Positions 4,983 through 5,501 of a stretch of 5,501 nt of DNA are shown piece by piece (positions within the stretch are counted from its first letter, which is position 1; each line of letters opens with the position of its first letter). The notes under the pieces were generated by a model. That model was not told the DNA's origin. It did not search any database and was given only the letters and a program-made list of their open reading frames with translations. The DNA comes from Nitrospira sp. (GTDB lineage Bacteria > Nitrospirota > Nitrospiria > Nitrospirales > Nitrospiraceae): NCBI GenBank assembly GCA_029858925.1, contig JAOUEB010000117.1, positions 1 to 5,501 on the forward strand. The letters are read 5' to 3'. Both the position numbers and the translations under genes were made by a program.

Positions 4983-5501
4983 CTACTTCTTCGAGGCCAT
5001 GCCCTGAGCTCTTCGATAGAGGAGTTCGAGCCCCTCCAAGGTCAGCAATGGTTCCACGTTGCGAATCGACGATGTTTCTGGAGCGACTGCCGACGCCAAC
5101 CCTCCTGTTGCAATGACATAGCAGGGACGTCCCAGCTCCTGCTCCATTCGCCGGACAAGGGCATCCACCAGTCCTGCATAGCCGAAGAGGAGCCCTGATT
5201 GGATGCTGCCGGCTGTATCGGTTCCAATGACGGTTTTCGGACGCGTCAGCTCGACTTTGCTCAATTTGGCAGCACGAGTGAACAACGCTTCCGCTGAAAT
5301 GCCTAGGCCAGGGGCGATGACGCCACCCAGATATTCCCCGGCTTTGGTGACGGCGCAAAAGGTTGTCGCCGTGCCGAAATCGACGATGATAAGGTCCCGC
5401 GGGAATTTATGATGGGCGGCGGCCGCGTTGACGATGCGGTCGCTTCCGATTTCTTTGGGATTCTTGTATCTGAGTGTCAGACCCGTATCCATGTCGGGAG
5501 A
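4983..5501 (-). CDS. coaX: Type III pantothenate kinase (partial, N-terminus beyond right edge)
   Basis: CoaX phosphorylates pantothenate with ATP, the first step of coenzyme A synthesis, in the cytoplasm. Type III enzymes belong to the ASKHA fold and need a monovalent cation. The last 172 residues are visible. The frame stays open to the right edge, and the ATG at 5490-5492 is internal, because residues before it (SPD) continue the family alignment. Numbering from the edge: TGLTLRYKNPKEIGSDR from 6 contains the conserved GxDR whose Asp (21) is the reported catalytic base. VDFGTATTF at 40-48 is the second nucleotide-site motif, and GGVIAPGLGISAEAL at 59-73 is a strong family signature. SGLLFGYAGLVDALV and a YVIATGGLA segment follow. 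The missing part, about 80 residues, should hold the N-terminal DxGNT motif. The stop is TAG after SKK. In many genomes birA lies next to coaX; it may sit just past the edge. The next gene is 336 bases away, so separate transcription from the bactofilins is likely. Confidence 0.95.
   Translation of the reverse strand, partial: SPDMDTGLTLRYKNPKEIGSDRIVNAAAAHHKFPRDLIIVDFGTATTFCAVTKAGEYLGGVIAPGLGISAEALFTRAAKLSKVELTRPKTVIGTDTAGSIQSGLLFGYAGLVDALVRRMEQELGRPCYVIATGGLASAVAPETSSIRNVEPLLTLEGLELLYRRAQGMASKK

Noticed and set aside
4902..5198. Plus-strand frame of 98 codons beginning near a purine-rich run
   Set aside because: Most of it is antisense to coaX and it has no recognisable domain.
1..5501. 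CRISPR array, tRNA, rRNA, insertion sequence or att site
   Set aside because: No regularly spaced direct repeats, no cloverleaf-type or rRNA-like sequence and no transposase or integrase coding sequence were seen on either strand.

Overview
All recognisable genes in this 5.5 kb window lie on the minus strand, so the biological reading order runs from right to left. The order is: the C-terminal two thirds of a type III pantothenate kinase (coaX, cut by the right edge), two tandem bactofilins, then the chaperone cluster grpE, dnaK and dnaJ (dnaJ cut by the left edge).

Organism: a moderately GC-rich Gram-negative-type bacterium. The DnaK and GrpE sequences, a type III rather than type I pantothenate kinase, and paired small bactofilins would fit Nitrospirota (Nitrospira-like). 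This is an impression from family resemblance, not a demonstrated placement; a deltaproteobacterial-type or Methylomirabilota-like genome cannot be excluded.

Layout: 4983-5501 coaX (partial); 4647-4982 a 336-base gap with a perfect 7-bp hairpin and weak promoter-like sequences; 4143-4646 bactofilin A; 4033-4142 a 110-base spacer with several inverted repeats; 3586-4032 bactofilin B; 3256-3585 a 330-base gap holding a degenerate dispersed palindromic repeat, a 15-bp dyad and candidate promoters for the chaperone operon; 2644-3255 grpE; 689-2608 dnaK; 605-688 a spacer with a strong two-tier stem-loop; 1-604 dnaJ (partial).

How they work together: DnaJ (J-domain co-chaperone), DnaK (Hsp70 ATPase) and GrpE (nucleotide exchange factor) form the complete Hsp70 cycle and are encoded as one probable operon. 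No CIRCE operator and no hrcA gene are seen in front of grpE. The bactofilins are self-polymerising cytoskeletal proteins, about 39% identical over the core by hand alignment, probably an old duplication. CoaX catalyses the first step of coenzyme A synthesis and has no obvious functional tie to the rest.

This is mostly a housekeeping region. I found no sign of a new defence, mobile or biosynthetic system. The items most worth a second look are the bactofilin pair, the repeat upstream of the chaperone operon, and the dnaK-dnaJ hairpin.
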